Below, piece after piece: positions 1 through 12,690 of a stretch of DNA of 64,000 bases. The position numbers and the translations under genes are program-made. The number at the start of each line of letters is the position of its first letter. Positions within the stretch are counted from its first letter, which is position 1. The notes under the pieces are model-generated. The model was given only the letters and a program-made list of their open reading frames with translations, was not told where the DNA came from and searched no databases. Origin of the DNA: Trichoderma breve (taxonomy: Eukaryota; Ascomycota; Sordariomycetes; Hypocreales; Hypocreaceae); NCBI RefSeq assembly GCF_028502605.1, contig NW_026611593.1:2838501-2902500 (forward strand), given 5' to 3'.

Positions 1-202
1 TTGCGGCGCCGTGCCTTAGTCAGCTAGTCGTACCCTAATTGCCCTCACTGACCGCTCTGCCACTAGCTCAGCAACGGACCAATCAGAGCCCCAATCGAAG
101 TCCCAAGCCCTGAAATTTCTGGGAAAAGTTCACCTTGATATTCACGGCCATCGTCGACTTTACAATAGCCTATCATCAAGCTTTTCAGCAACAGCCGTCG
201 CC

Positions 203-1039
203 ATGGGTACGTGAAAAAAAACTGATATAGCCTGTGTATGCGAGTGGTGATGATACCTCGTGTATCTCGCTGCGACTTGAGCGCCGTCTTTTCACAAAGA
301 TGTGCTGCCATTTTTGAGCATGAACCATCTGGCTGACGACGGTTTTCCAATTTTCCAGGTATCGATCTCGACCGCCACCACGTCAAGGGCACTCACCGCA
401 AGGCCCCCAAGAGCGACAATGTCTACTTGAAGCTCCTGGTCAAGCTGTACCGCTTCCTGGCTCGTAAGTTGGAATCCGAAATCGTGGCACGAAAGCTTTC
501 GTGCTGGCTGCATTGAGCGACTAACGTTTTTTTGCGATACCAGGCCGAACCGATGCCGCTTTCAACAAGGTTGTTCTCCGACGACTTTTCATGTCCAAGA
601 TCAACCGCCCTCCCGTTTCCCTGTCCCGCATTGTTTCCAACATCGGCAAGGAGGAGAAGCGCACCGTCGTCATTGTCGGCACCGTCACCGATGACAACCG
701 TCTCCTGACCTTCCCCAAGGCCACCGTTGCCGCCCTCCGCTTCACTGCCACCGCCCGTGCCCGCATTGTCGCTGCTGGTGGTGAGGCCATCACCCTGGAC
801 CAGCTTGCTCTCCGTGCTCCTACCGGTAGCAACACCCTGATCCTCCGTGGACCCAAGAACAGCCGTGAGGCCGTCAAGCACTTCGGCTTCGGTCCCCACA
901 AGCACAAGGTACGCCATATTTGGACTTGGCAATCGTTTAATAATACTAACCCGTGTTACAGAAACCCTTCGTCGAGTCCAAGGGTCGCAAGTTCGAGCGC
1001 GCTCGTGGTCGCAGACGCTCTCGTGGCTTCAAGGTCTAA
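203..1039 (+). CDS. RPL18: 60S ribosomal protein L18 (eL18)
   Basis: Structural protein of the cytosolic large ribosomal subunit. Coding exons are 203-206, 359-463, 544-908 and 962-1039, giving 183 residues, the usual eL18 length. The first coding exon holds only ATGG, so the start codon is separated from the rest by a 152-nt intron. The N-terminus reads [20 protein letters not shown] and the C-terminus is the basic tail [11 protein letters not shown], both typical of eukaryotic L18. All introns are GT-AG. Strong C-rich codon bias in exons 2-4 fits a highly expressed gene. The 3' end faces the convergent rRNA methyltransferase gene about 200 bp away. Identification is secure. Confidence 0.97.
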
Positions 1040-1244
1040 ATTTGGTTGGAAGAAAAAATGGGCAAGCATCAGGGTGGAGATACTTTTTATCTTCGATTTT
1101 CGCTTTATGTATGGGACCTAAATGGGATGGCGTGACTTGATATCATTCGAACCTAAAAATTTCGTGCCTGGACATGGCCAAATTGATGATCTGCTTGACC
1201 AATTCATCGTAGCATTGAATCGTGATGACATTTGTGTGTTTATT

Positions 1245-2619
1245 CTAGTGATCAATAGTAGCCTTGCCCTTTCTATAAAGTGCAACGAAATACGCCTCCT
1301 TGCTTTCCTGTAGCACTTATCAGTATGCTTTCTCGTGTATGGATGTACGTGGTTTGGGCTTACTGCTCTAGATGATTCTGGTTTCTCTCTATACACTTCT
1401 GAGAAGAGCACTTTGAGCTGCTGTTCCAACGACTTATCCATCGCTCCTGTGTAGAATTTGCAGACAAGATGGCCGCCGGGTTTGAGTGTGTCGCTGGCAA
1501 AATGAAGTGCAGCCTCGCAAAGATTCTGCATGTCGTCAGGATCATGTTCTTATCATTTTCCAGTTAGTAGAAGCCTGGGATTTGGTCTTACCATGCTGCC
1601 CGCATGATCTCGAGACGCAATGCCGCTCGTGTTCATCAGCCTGTTATAAGGGTTACTTAAACTTCTTGAACTATATCCAGATGCTTGTTCCCATGGTTCT
1701 GACATATCACTTAACACGACCTATAACGAGGTCAGCATCGGAGCACAACTATCACTGTTATCAATTACAAGACATGGTTGACGAACATCCACAAGATTTC
1801 TCGAAGTCGACTCTGCTGATGTGCTACTAGACGGAGAGCCTGTGGTCTCTGCTGAGTGTCTCTCTCGATCAATGTAGCTCGGCTGGTCGATGATGGTATT
1901 TTCTGGCAGCGTATCGCCATCTTCATCAACATCGTCTCTCCCGGCTTTAGGAGGTCTGTCGCTGTGGCTTTGGGCAATGAACTCCTTGACGAGTTTTTGA
2001 ACTATCGGGGACAAGAAGTCTCCCTGGAATGCCGCAACACCTTGAGGGGGTTGAGCTGGTATAAGATCGATACCGATAACACGGCCATGAGGTCGAGTGC
2101 GATCAACGGCAACCTATAAAGAACATGTGAATCTCCCAGTTTATTCGAATACGGGGGCCGAGACTGGACATGGATACGAAGATACGACATACTTGTGACC
2201 AACTGCCGGGCGCATATCCCTGGAGAGAAGAGAACAAGTTTTAGAGGCTTGCAATTTGAATTGATGGCCTGATTTATGTATAACTTACTAGATCAACTAC
2301 AGTTTGATCTTTCTTGAAGAGCTTGTACTTGGAGTCGATCTTTATTCACATTAATACTATGAAAGCTGGTAGAAATGTGAAGACGGGGCAGTCTTGCCTC
2401 CAACAGCTTGAAAGCTGCTCTACTTTTGAGTCCCTGAACTTTAGCATGGCGGACATATGCATCGCGACCTTGACGCTGTTTCCATTGAGTCCCAGAGGAA
2501 GATGGCCTTGCCCCGTTCAGCCGGAGGGCGGAACTCAGAGAAGCGGCGTGTGATGTAAGAACCCAGGGGCGTAGGATTAATCGGAGACTCCGTGGAACAG
2601 CCTGATATGGACGTAACAT
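1245..2619 (-). CDS. MRM2: Mitochondrial rRNA 2'-O-ribose methyltransferase (FtsJ/RrmJ family, MRM2-like)
   Basis: SAM-dependent 2'-O-methyltransferase of the FtsJ/RrmJ family, which methylates large-subunit rRNA in mitochondria. My model has seven exons on the minus strand (2398-2619, 2289-2339, 2193-2219, 1769-2113, 1592-1720, 1364-1525, 1245-1307) and gives 332 residues. The splices restore family motifs: SRAAFKLLE with the first catalytic Lys, DLGYAPGSWSQ (SAM motif I, split over two exons), VLSDMSEPW (Asp), CKFYTG (Lys) and ESKEAYFVA (Glu), so the K-D-K-E tetrad is complete. A Ser/Glu-rich insert of about 70 residues sits before the Asp motif. The first intron seems to use a GC donor. 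The Arg-rich, Ser-rich N-terminus fits a mitochondrial presequence. Confidence 0.9.
2396..2397 (-). other. Apparent GC-AG intron donor in the MRM2-like gene
   Basis: On the minus strand exon 1 ends TTGGAG and is followed by GCAAGA. The 58-nt intron (2340-2397) ends in AATAAAG. Splicing here joins KLLE to IDSKYKLFKK, as expected for the family, and I see no GT donor that would do so. The AG|GCAAG context is the usual form of a GC donor. Confidence 0.75.
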
Positions 2620-3339
2620 GTTCCCATTCGTAGGATTTTCATGTCAATGGCTGTCGAAAAGGCGTCTCCGAGAGTTTGTTTGCTTTGGGAGAGGTTCAAA
2701 GCTTGTAGCTCCATCGCTGAGATCTAGATAAGATAACCATTTACGCAGCCATATGCTAGGTGGGATTATATAATATGGCTTTTACAATATTAAACTACAG
2801 CAAGAGACCATGATGATATTATAGAATTTAATAAAATAGTCTTATTATTCTGTATTTTTGTATTTAGATCCCATGTATTTTCAAACTTGATGTGGTATAA
2901 AATCAGAGAGTAAACAAAGCAAAAATTAACTATAAAATATGACATTTAACAACAAAACAATCCCCAAAATCACTTTATTAATTCCTGTTAAATTCTGCTT
3001 TACGGAAATTCTTAAATCGCCTTTTAACATATACTTTTTGCCTAAATGCTATTGTGTTTTTGGCTTGTTACTCCTCCAACTGGCTTAGCGTCAAACTTGC
3101 TCTGCGGCAAGGCTGCCAATCAGCGTCTCAGGTAGCCACTCACTACCCGACCTTTATGGAGCAATAGTTACTCTCGCTCTTGAGCAGCCAAATTCACCTT
3201 CAACTCGCGGCTTGCCGTCCTTCTTCTACTCGCCATATCTTCGATACCCGCCATATTCTACCTTGAGAGCATCTTCTCTCGTACGAAAACCACCCACCGG
3301 ACCATCTTTGAAAGTTGCGATCCGCCTGTTCTCTAAAGA
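2620..3339. other. Intergenic, divergent promoter region with AT-rich core
   Basis: Lies between the divergent MRM2-like and metallophosphoesterase genes. Bases about 2740-3060 are clearly AT-rich with many short A/T runs, while both flanks are more balanced. I see no convincing coding exon or RNA gene. Confidence 0.6.
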
Positions 3340-5666
3340 ATGGCTGTCGTAAGTGCACACTGTTCTCTTCCTGGTCTCTCTCAACCCTGGCTCTCGTGGC
3401 AGATCGGGGAGCTGCCCGTTCGGGGTTCCTCTGGATTCCTACACCACAGAAGGCATTTCGCCGTGTCTTTTTTACTCTAGTAGCATCTACCTCGTGTCCT
3501 GATGCTACCCTTCCACTTGGAAACTGGGAATGCGGGACGAAACATGGCCGCCCGCATCGCCACACGCCCCTCTACCCACGATTGTTGCTGCGCTGTTCGT
3601 TTGGACGTTGAGTTGGCTAACGGTTGCAGCCTCGAGCATATGCCCCTGGCTACATACAAAATGGTGCGACTAGCCTTCCATCGCCTGGAGCAGCGCCTCT
3701 CCTACCCAACCAAGGCCGTATCATCCAGACGGGACCCATAAGGATTCTCTGCATTGCAGACGTTAGAGGTATATTGCGGGCATCGTGTTACGGATGACAT
3801 CCGCTGACATCCCGTCCAGGAAACCTACGATCACTCAACGAGCTTGCCAAACAGGCTCAGGCTGACCACATCATCCACACTGGCGACTTCGGATTCTACG
3901 ATCACACATCTCTGGAACGGATTGTGGAGAAGACTCTGAAGCACGTAGCACAGTACTCACCACTCATCTCTGAACCAGTCAAGAAGGCTATTCAGCAGGG
4001 TGGCCCTGGCTCTGTGAAATCCAGATTCTCTGCAAGCGACCTGCCTCTTTCCGAACTCCCTCTGTTACTCAGTGGAGAGCTGAAGCTCGATGTTCCAGTC
4101 TATACCGTCTGGGGTGCTTGTGAGGATGTTCGCGTTCTTGAGAAGTTCAGGTCGTCTGAGTACAAGGTCCACAACCTCCACATCATCGACGAAGCCCGCT
4201 CCATGCTGCTGGAAGTAGGTGGTGTAAAGCTCCGACTTCTCGGTCTCGGTGGCGCTGTGGTAATGCATAAATTATTTGATAATGGAGAGGGCCGAACCAC
4301 TATCGCAGGCGGACAAGGTACCATGTGGACGACCCTGCTGCAGATGGGTGAGCTGGTCGATACTGCCCATCGTGTCTACGATCCTACCGAGACTCGAGTC
4401 TTTATTACGCACGCCTCTCCCGCCCGAGAGGGTATACTGAATCAGCTCTCTGTTACTCTGAAGGCGGACTTTTCTATTTCGGCCGGACTCCACTTCAGGT
4501 ATGGAAGCTCTTACAACGAATTCAGCGTCAATCCTACGTTGGATCACTACCGCGGGAAGCTCGCTGCCTCAAAAGCCTCGTTCAACGACGTTTGGGAAAC
4601 CGTTCGAGGAGAAGTTGAGCCTGCTATCCAGCAGAACGAGGCCCAGCAAAACCTACTGAAGAATGCCCTGCAAATTGTAGAAAAGATGCCCACAACAGCT
4701 GCTGGTGGAAACCCATTTGGAGGTCCAGTGGGCCAGGGTGCTTTGGGCGCAGTTGACGAAAGCGCTTTCAAGAATATGTGGAATTTCAACCTTGCCGATG
4801 CTGCTTTTGGTTATCTGGTACTGGAAATCCAGGATGGACGAATCGGAACCGAGATGCGAGCTCAGGGATTCAACTTTTCGCACCGAGGAGCCAAGCAGCA
4901 GTCCTCTAATGCTCCTACAACGGCTGCTGCTGCTCCCCCCGCAAGCGCGACTTCTCCTGCTGTCCCCCCTGCCCAAATCGCCAAACAATCGCCACCAGCT
5001 CAACAGCCCAAGCCCGCTGCAGCTGCCCCCGTCCCTACGATACCGAACCGATCAACTCCACAGCCTACTGCGGGTAATGCTCCAGCTAACAAAGAAACCG
5101 AAAAGGCTTCGGCTTCGATTAATGGATCAGCAAACGCCCCTGAGCCAGCAACCTCACCAATCCCAAAGACGTCTGCATCTGATATCATTGGCCTGTTCAT
5201 TATGAATGTCAACACGGACGAGCAGTGCCGCGATCTGTTTGATGAGGCTGACAAGTCCAAGATTCTCAAGATTGAGAAATGGGGTGGCTCAAACAAGGTT
5301 GTCCAATTCAGAACGATTGAGGACCGCGACGGAGCCATGGGCAGACTACCGGAAGCCGTCAAGACACGAACCACGGAGGATCGATCAAAACCTCTGGTCA
5401 AGATCTTCCACCACCGAGAGGGCAAGCCTTTCAATACCCGCGGCAATGCTGGAACCTGGGGCGGCAGCGGACGAGGCGGTGCTGCTTCAAGTGGATATCG
5501 CAGTGCTGGTGGAACCAGTGATTCCGAGAGCAACCGGCGAGGAGGACGCGGAGGACGCGGAGGGCGAGGTAGCGAGCGAGGCCGTGGATCTCGGGGACGA
5601 GGAGGTCTAAAGGGGGATTCAGGCGTGTCATCCGCAGCGGCACCCTCGACTCCTACTGCCGATTAG
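3340..5666 (+). CDS. Calcineurin-like metallophosphoesterase, fungal DUF2433 type, with RGG tail
   Basis: Probable fungal metallophosphoesterase-fold protein of unknown substrate. Exons are 3340-3348, 3630-3768 and 3820-5666, giving 664 residues. The first exon codes only three residues (MAV) before a 281-nt intron; exon 2 then begins PRAYAPGY in frame. The segments IADVRGN and IHTGDFGFYDH look like the first metal-binding motifs of the calcineurin superfamily, and later FITHASPAREG and LHFRYGSS resemble distal His motifs. After about residue 380 comes a low-complexity Ala/Pro/Ser linker, then an RRM-like stretch (DIIGLFIMNVNTDEQCRDLF), then an RGG-box tail, which suggests RNA binding. The DUF2433 assignment is from memory. 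The 3-codon first exon is the least certain part. Confidence 0.8.
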
Positions 5667-6108
5667 TAAACGCGGTCAAGGAGCATCGAGTTCCCTGATT
5701 GTCTTCGCCACTTGTAACGGCACTCTTCTTTTGTTTTTTTCAGGCGCGCCCAGCCTTGAGAATTTTATCTCATTCACGTGGTTTTCCTTTGGGACAATCT
5801 GGCGTTAGGCTCTGGAAGGTATGAGAGCAAGGTCCAGAACTTTTCATGGTATACATATGTATCTCATGAGCTTCCGGGAGGATTAAGTGTCGGGCTTGAG
5901 AATATTAGCCTTCGTCTTTCGATTGGTACCTCAAGTAGTTAGGTCACAAAAAATTTCTTATGCGACGTCTTCTGTTTATGAATGATGGCCACTGTACGCT
6001 AGTGATATCGTGAAAGATTAATTTCTATTTATTTTATTTCGGAGCGCCAGTAATTGGTGTCTCCGCAAGATAATATACATAAACAATCGCCTACATATGA
6101 GGGAGCAA
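5667..6108. other. Intergenic, convergent 3' regions
   Basis: Separates the 3' ends of the metallophosphoesterase and COQ5 genes. Nothing beyond presumed 3' untranslated sequence was recognised. Confidence 0.6.
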
Positions 6109-7428
<1,320 letters not shown>

Positions 7429-7605
7429 CTACAGTCTTGCTGCCGCTTCAATGTCTTGTTGAGTTCCGACTTGGTTGGCTTGGCGATAAGCGACAAGAGC
7501 TTGGACAAAGTGGTGGATACTCTTTTGGAAGAACCAGCCAATCAGCGCGATGAGGATGAAGAGGCCGAGGATGAGCATCACCAAGTTGACTGCGGGAGGG
7601 GCCAT
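7429..7605 (-). CDS. Small single-pass membrane protein, 58 residues
   Basis: Short ORF starting MAPPAVNLVM, with one strongly hydrophobic segment (residues about 8-25, LVMLILGLFILIALIGWFF region) and a soluble C-terminal half ending QQDIEAAARL. I chose the internal ATG at 7603-7605 because the upstream extension (about 49 residues) is low-complexity and looks like 5' leader. The sequence reads as a real small membrane protein rather than noise: one clean helix, amphipathic tail, stop placed just after. Product unknown; it resembles small fungal organelle-membrane proteins only in general character. Confidence 0.6.
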   Translation of the reverse strand: MAPPAVNLVMLILGLFILIALIGWFFQKSIHHFVQALVAYRQANQVGTQQDIEAAARL

Positions 7606-8509
7606 TTGGAGAAGAATATTTTGAGGAGAGAAAAGGGATTGAGATGGATAGAATATCGTGTTTTTTTTATTGTTGTTTTTGATAATCTTGACTGCAAGTT
7701 GCAGTGTGATGCTGCTGGTGATGCAGTTGGCGATGTGTGATGATGGCTTCAACTGGAGAACTGGAGATGCGACATGCTCATCGAGGGTTTCGAGTCCGCG
7801 TAAAATAATTAAAAAATCATGGAATTATTATTATGAAATTAAATTGAATGAATTTGTTCGAATATCCCCAAGCAATTGTGTCTGACAGCTGATCGATCGT
7901 CTTCTTGTCTAGTCTGCCACCTGGCTGCCAATTACCCTCCTAGCATCCACGCATGGAATGTCGAGCACCTATGACTCCAAGGCTAATCCAACTGAAAAGA
8001 ACATAAAACGAAGAAAGCTCAATATTTTGTATAAATATTGACAGAAAGCAGGATTAGGTGCATTTGAAGTTTGCTGCATTTGTACATTAATAGGTAGTAC
8101 GAATAGGTAGAGGTGAATTACATAAAGCAAGCATCAAGCACCAAGCACCAAACTCAAGAGCCGAGCAACTCTCATCATCTCCCCCAACTTTCATAGTTCA
8201 AAGACGTCAAAACAGACACTTTCTGATTTTCGAGACAGTCTCTTCTTCTATAATAATAAAAGCATCTCCAGCCACTCGTGAGGCCGGCTTAGTGCTCAAC
8301 TTGGAAACCTCGGACAACCAACCCCGGGTTAGCGCTGACGGATTCTGTCGGCTCAATTGTGACCGCTCTCTATCGGCAGACTCGCGCCTTATCCCGAGCT
8401 CAACCACAGGGAACCAGAGCCATCCCCGGATTTCTTATAATTAAAAAAGTTGGGGTCTGTCATCTTGCTGGATCTTGGATTGTGATTGTCAATTCTTCCA
8501 GCAGCCAAA
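7606..8509. other. Intergenic, divergent promoter region
   Basis: About 900 bp between the small membrane protein gene and the BCKDH E1 alpha gene, which point away from each other. No coding sequence was recognised; short upstream ORFs before 8510 are not supported. Confidence 0.55.
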
Positions 8510-9945
8510 ATGTTGAATCCGCTCAAGGCCAACTCGCGCGTCCTTCGCAGGGCCTCCATCCGGAGACTGGCACAGCCGTCCGTCTCCGTCATCTCCAATC
8601 CCATCCGGAGTGCGGGAAGCCTCTCGCAACGGCCCAATTCGGGATTTGTGTCGTTCCCCGGCGCCCTCAAGAGCTCATTCACCAGCTCTCTCAAGTTTGA
8701 GACGCCCGAATCATACACAGCCCTGCCGACGTACAGAGTCGTGGACCAGAATGGCCAAGTGGTTGACCCCTCCTTCAGCCCGGACATCAGCGACGAGGCC
8801 GTCATCAAGCTGTACAAGGATATGCTGTACATCTCCATCATGGATCTCATCATGTTCGATGCTCAGAGACAGGGCCGACTAAGCTTTTACATGGTAAGCG
8901 CTGGCGAGGAGGCCGTGAGCGTTGGCACCTCGAGTGTGCTGGACAAGGATGATCCCGTCTTCTGCCAGTACCGAGAGCAGGGCCTGTTCAAGGAGAGGGG
9001 ATTCACTACGGAACAATTCATGTCACAGCTGTTTGCCAACAGAAACGACAACGGCCGGGGCAGGAACATGCCCATTCACTACGGATGCAAGCCGTTGAAC
9101 ATTGTGAGCACTCCCAGGATGCAACCCCTGCAAATGACGACTAACACTTTCCGCCACAGCACACTGTCTCCTCACCATTGGCTACACAGCTTCCGCAGGC
9201 TTCGGGGGCGGCTTATGCCTTGAAGCTACAGAGACTACAAGATCCAAGCTCTAAGCCACGAGTAGCGGCGGTCTTCTTCGGAGAGGGAGCCGCCAGTGAA
9301 GGCGATTTCCATGCCGCGCTGAACATTGCCGCCACACGCTCTTGTCCTGTCGTCTTCATCTGCCGCAACAACGGGTTTGCCATTTCCACACCAACCCTCG
9401 ATCAGTACCGAGGAGACGGCATTGCAAGCAGAGGAATTGGCTATGGAATTGATACCATTCGAATTGACGGAAACGACATATGGGCAGTCAGAGAAGCCAC
9501 AAAGAAGGCGCGAGAAATGGCACTGCAGGACGGTGGCAAGCCGGTGCTTATTGAAGCCATGACCTACCGTGTCTCTCATCACAGTACTTCCGACGACTCG
9601 TTTGCATACCGAGCCCGTGTCGAAGTCGAGGATTGGAAGCGACGAGATAACCCCATCACTCGACTAAGGAAGTGGATGGAGGCCAAAGGATGCTGGGACG
9701 AGGCCAAGGAAAAGGAGGCCCGAGACAGCCTGAGGAAGGAAATCCTCAAGGGATTCAGCGAAGCAGAGCGAGAGAAGAAGCCGCCCATTGGCTCCATGTT
9801 TGAGGACGTTTATGAAAGTCTGACACCCGACCTCAAGGAGCAGATGGGACAACTCAAAGAATTACTAGAGACATACCCCGAGGAGTATGATGTTGCCTCG
9901 TATGAGGGCGGAGTAGCGAGCTTGGATGTACCAAAGGACAATTAA
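8510..9945 (+). CDS. Branched-chain 2-oxoacid dehydrogenase E1 component alpha subunit, mitochondrial
   Basis: Thiamine-diphosphate-dependent E1 alpha subunit of the complex that oxidatively decarboxylates the ketoacids of Leu, Ile and Val. Exons are 8510-9103 and 9160-9945, giving 459 residues. The start MLNPLKANSRVLRRASIRR is an Arg-rich mitochondrial presequence. Visible motifs: MVSAGEEAVSVGTSSVL, YREQG, the ThDP-binding GEGAASEGDFHAALN...NNGFAIST, and YRVSHHSTSDDS, which matches the phosphorylation-loop region regulated by the BCKDH kinase in animals. The intron (56 nt) joins KPLNI to HTVSSPLATQLPQASG. This distinguishes it from pyruvate dehydrogenase E1 alpha. Confidence 0.95.
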
Positions 9946-10287
9946 GCTATTGATAGATGAGCGTTTCTGTGTTTTGTAAATAGTTTGATGATTTCTTTAG
10001 AAGAATCTATAAATGGAAACGTTAATGGTTTGATATTCGCATCGTCCCATCAACTTGTGCATTGCATTGTAAAATGAAGAAGTACCATGAAGGTACCGCA
10101 CAGAACAGAGAGAGCTTGCATTGCCCAATCCGGGCTAGAGCAGTCTTGACATTTGGCACAACAGTGAGCGCTAGCGCGTTTAAGGATTAGCTTAAGGTCC
10201 CTAATCAACATTCCACGCTGAGCTCTCCACCAAGTTACTTTGAAGCTACTCCAAACATCCATTCTCTTGATATCAACAAATCGCACC
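9946..10287. other. Intergenic
   Basis: 3' region of the dehydrogenase gene and promoter of the dynactin subunit gene. No additional gene was seen. Confidence 0.55.
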
Positions 10288-10936
10288 ATGTCGAGCTCGA
10301 GCAAGAGGCATTCTATCCTACCGGCTGTTGACCGCAGCGGTCCGAAGCCTCCCGTCAACTTTTCCACATCGCTCACGATTTCGGACAATGCGGTCCTGCT
10401 GGGTTCCCATTCAATCACGATGCAGGCAGAGACGGTGGTTCATCCCCGGTCGCGCATCGAATCAAGCGTCGGCAGCATTCTCGTCGGGCGACGGTGCATT
10501 GTTCAAGAGCGAGTGCATCTCGGGGCTCCTCCAGAGAGCCGCGAAAAGGGTACTGGCGGTGTGAGCCTAGGCGACTATGTTCTCATCGAGGCAGGTTCGG
10601 TGGTGGAAGCTGGAGGGACGGAAATTGGCGAGGGCAGCGTCATTCAAGTTGGAAGCAAAATTGGAGGCGGTGCCAAGATTGGTAAAGTACGAAACACAAG
10701 CTACTATGATACGATGTTCATCGAGCTACAAAGCTAATGCTATGTAGAATTGTACAGTGTCTCACTTGTCCGTCATTGCGAGCGGCGAGGTACTACCCGA
10801 CAACACGGTCGTTTACTCCAACGGCACCCGGCGAACCGACAGGCGCGGGACCCCAGAGCTTCGAAAACTAAGCATTGTGAAGCAGATTGCTATGCTAAGG
10901 AAAATGATACCGAGTAACCCAGACAAGTTCCGATAG
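10288..10936 (+). CDS. Dynactin subunit 6 (p27)
   Basis: Pointed-end subunit of the dynactin complex, an activator of dynein-driven transport. Exons are 10288-10686 and 10748-10936, giving 195 residues, near the size of animal DCTN6. The sequence is built from hexapeptide-type turns of a left-handed beta helix (for example SVGSILVGRRCIVQERVHLG, VLIEAGSVVEAGGTEIG, GSVIQVGSKIGGGAKIG). The splice joins KIGK to NCTVSHLSVIASGEVLPDNT, followed by VVYSNGTRR, the conserved p27 C-terminal motif. A more upstream in-frame ATG at 10240 exists; the downstream one is preferred because it begins the family-like N-terminus MSSSSKRHSILPA. Confidence 0.9.
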
Positions 10937-10959
10937 TCTGCTACAAAATTCATGCTACA

Positions 10960-12690
10960 TCAATAGCTCATGGCGTCCTCGAAAAGGCCCCGTAGCTGCT
11001 CCTTTTCAGCTTGCAGTTCCGTGGCAAGATTGGGGGCCAGCTTCAGCACTCGGGCTTGGGGAATGGTGCCTTCAACGAGTGCATCAATGTGCTCGCTACC
11101 AAAGCCCAGATCCTTGAGCCCATTCGGCTGGTCTCCCAGATCCTGAAGGAATTTCATCAGTGCCTCAGCCAAGACCTCACCAGCACTCTCTTTCTTTACG
11201 TTGGAAATGTCAACGCCAAAGGCTTCTGCCGCAACGAGATGCCTCTCTGGGTTGGAAGCTGCCGTGAAGCGGAAGACGGCGGGGGCAGAGACTGCTACGG
11301 AAACGCCGTGTGGGATGATGGGGTGCGGGATCTCATAGCCGGCGTGCTTGTAACCTGGATTTTGGCCAGAAATGGGATACGACATGCCTTCGTTACAGTT
11401 AGCTTAACAGCTGGCTAAAAATATGGTGGGATTAGGTCACTTACCGTGGCATAAATGAACACCCGCATTTCCAAAGCCAACTCCAGCAAGCGTTGCCGCC
11501 AATAGCATTTCGCTCTGCGCTTCGAAATCATCGGGATTTTTCACGGCTCGTGGGAGATACTTGACTGTGCTCTTCAGTGCATTGAGAGAGAAGATGTCTG
11601 AGATGGGATTGGCTCCCTGGTAAGCTGGCCGAAGGATGGGGTTTGTGGGCCGAGGTGTTCGCTCGTTATAGGGAATAGCTGTCCACGACTCGAGAGAGTG
11701 ACACAGGACGTCTAGACCGGAGCTGGCCTTGACGGCAGCGGGCATGGTCCGCGTGTTGAGCGGATCACATATTCCAAGGGTGGGCTTGAGATTCCGGTGA
11801 GCAACACCTGTCTTTGCTCTCTTGGAAACGAGATCAAAGATGGCGGTTCCCGTGGTCTCACTACCAGTACCCGCGGTGGTTGGGACTGCAATCAACGGCT
11901 TCATGGGCTTGTCAATGGGGAGCCCCTTTCCCAGTGGCGCATTGACAAAGTCCAAGAAATCTGCATCTGGGTACGCCGTGTAGAGGTTCATCAGCTTGGC
12001 CGTGTCCATGACGGAGCCTCCGCCGACAGCGAGAAAAACATCTGGCTCATACGGCCTTGCCCATGCAATTGCGTCCTTGATACTAATAGTTTTGACGAAT
12101 GCGTTAGTCGAGTCAGGGAAAAAACAACCAGCAGACGCTGGTATGATACACGTTGGATGGGTACAGCGGGGGAGGGGGCAATTCACGAGCTATCCTTTGG
12201 TTCTATCCTTACGTCGGAGTAGACCTTGAAATTGATGCCCTCGCGATCGAGACTCTCTCGAACTTGTCTCATGGCATCCAATTGATTCACAGTCTGGTCG
12301 GTAACAACACACACTCGCTTCGCGCCCATGTTCTTCAGGTCCATACCAACCTCCTGGGTCACGCCAGCTCCGAAGCGAATGGACGAAGCCGCCATCTCAA
12401 AGGCATACTCCTTGAGGTCGGCATTGGAAGGCGTGGCGAACCGGCGGCCGCCTATGTTCTTGTTCTGGGTGATGGAGGTGCGGTGATAACCCGGATTGGA
12501 GTGGCACGGACATGACGGAGGATGGGTATACTGGATTGTTCGAAGAAGATTCGACGCGCGCTTGGCGGCCTAGATGCGATTGGTGAATACGACAAGGTTG
12601 AATTAAGCATAGATATGGACAGGGACAGGGAAGAGGAGCTTGTACTATACATACATTTGGCAATACTCTGACGGAGGCTCCCAGGGTCAT
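10960..12690 (-). CDS. Iron-containing alcohol dehydrogenase, hydroxyacid-oxoacid transhydrogenase type (ADHFE1-like), mitochondrial
   Basis: Group III metal-dependent alcohol dehydrogenase of the ADHFE1/HOT family, which in animals couples 4-hydroxybutyrate oxidation to 2-oxoglutarate reduction. Exons are 12655-12690, 12187-12569, 11445-12082 and 10960-11387, giving 494 residues. Motifs: the N-terminal CPCHSNPGYH segment, GVTQEVGMDLKNMGAKRV, VGGGSVMDTAK (nucleotide binding), VPTTAGTGSETT, and GVHLCHGMSYPISG, with metal-ligand histidines, restored exactly by the 57-nt intron. The intron at 12083-12186 uses the weaker donor GTGAAT but is needed to join EPKDSS to IKDAIAWARP. An Ala/Arg-rich N-terminus suggests a mitochondrial location. 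The 3' end is 23 bp from the dynactin stop, tightly convergent. Confidence 0.92.

Noticed and set aside
423..932. 169-codon ORF antisense to ribosomal protein L18
   Set aside because: Lies fully over conserved L18 exons and reads as low-complexity Gly/Glu/Asp shadow sequence.
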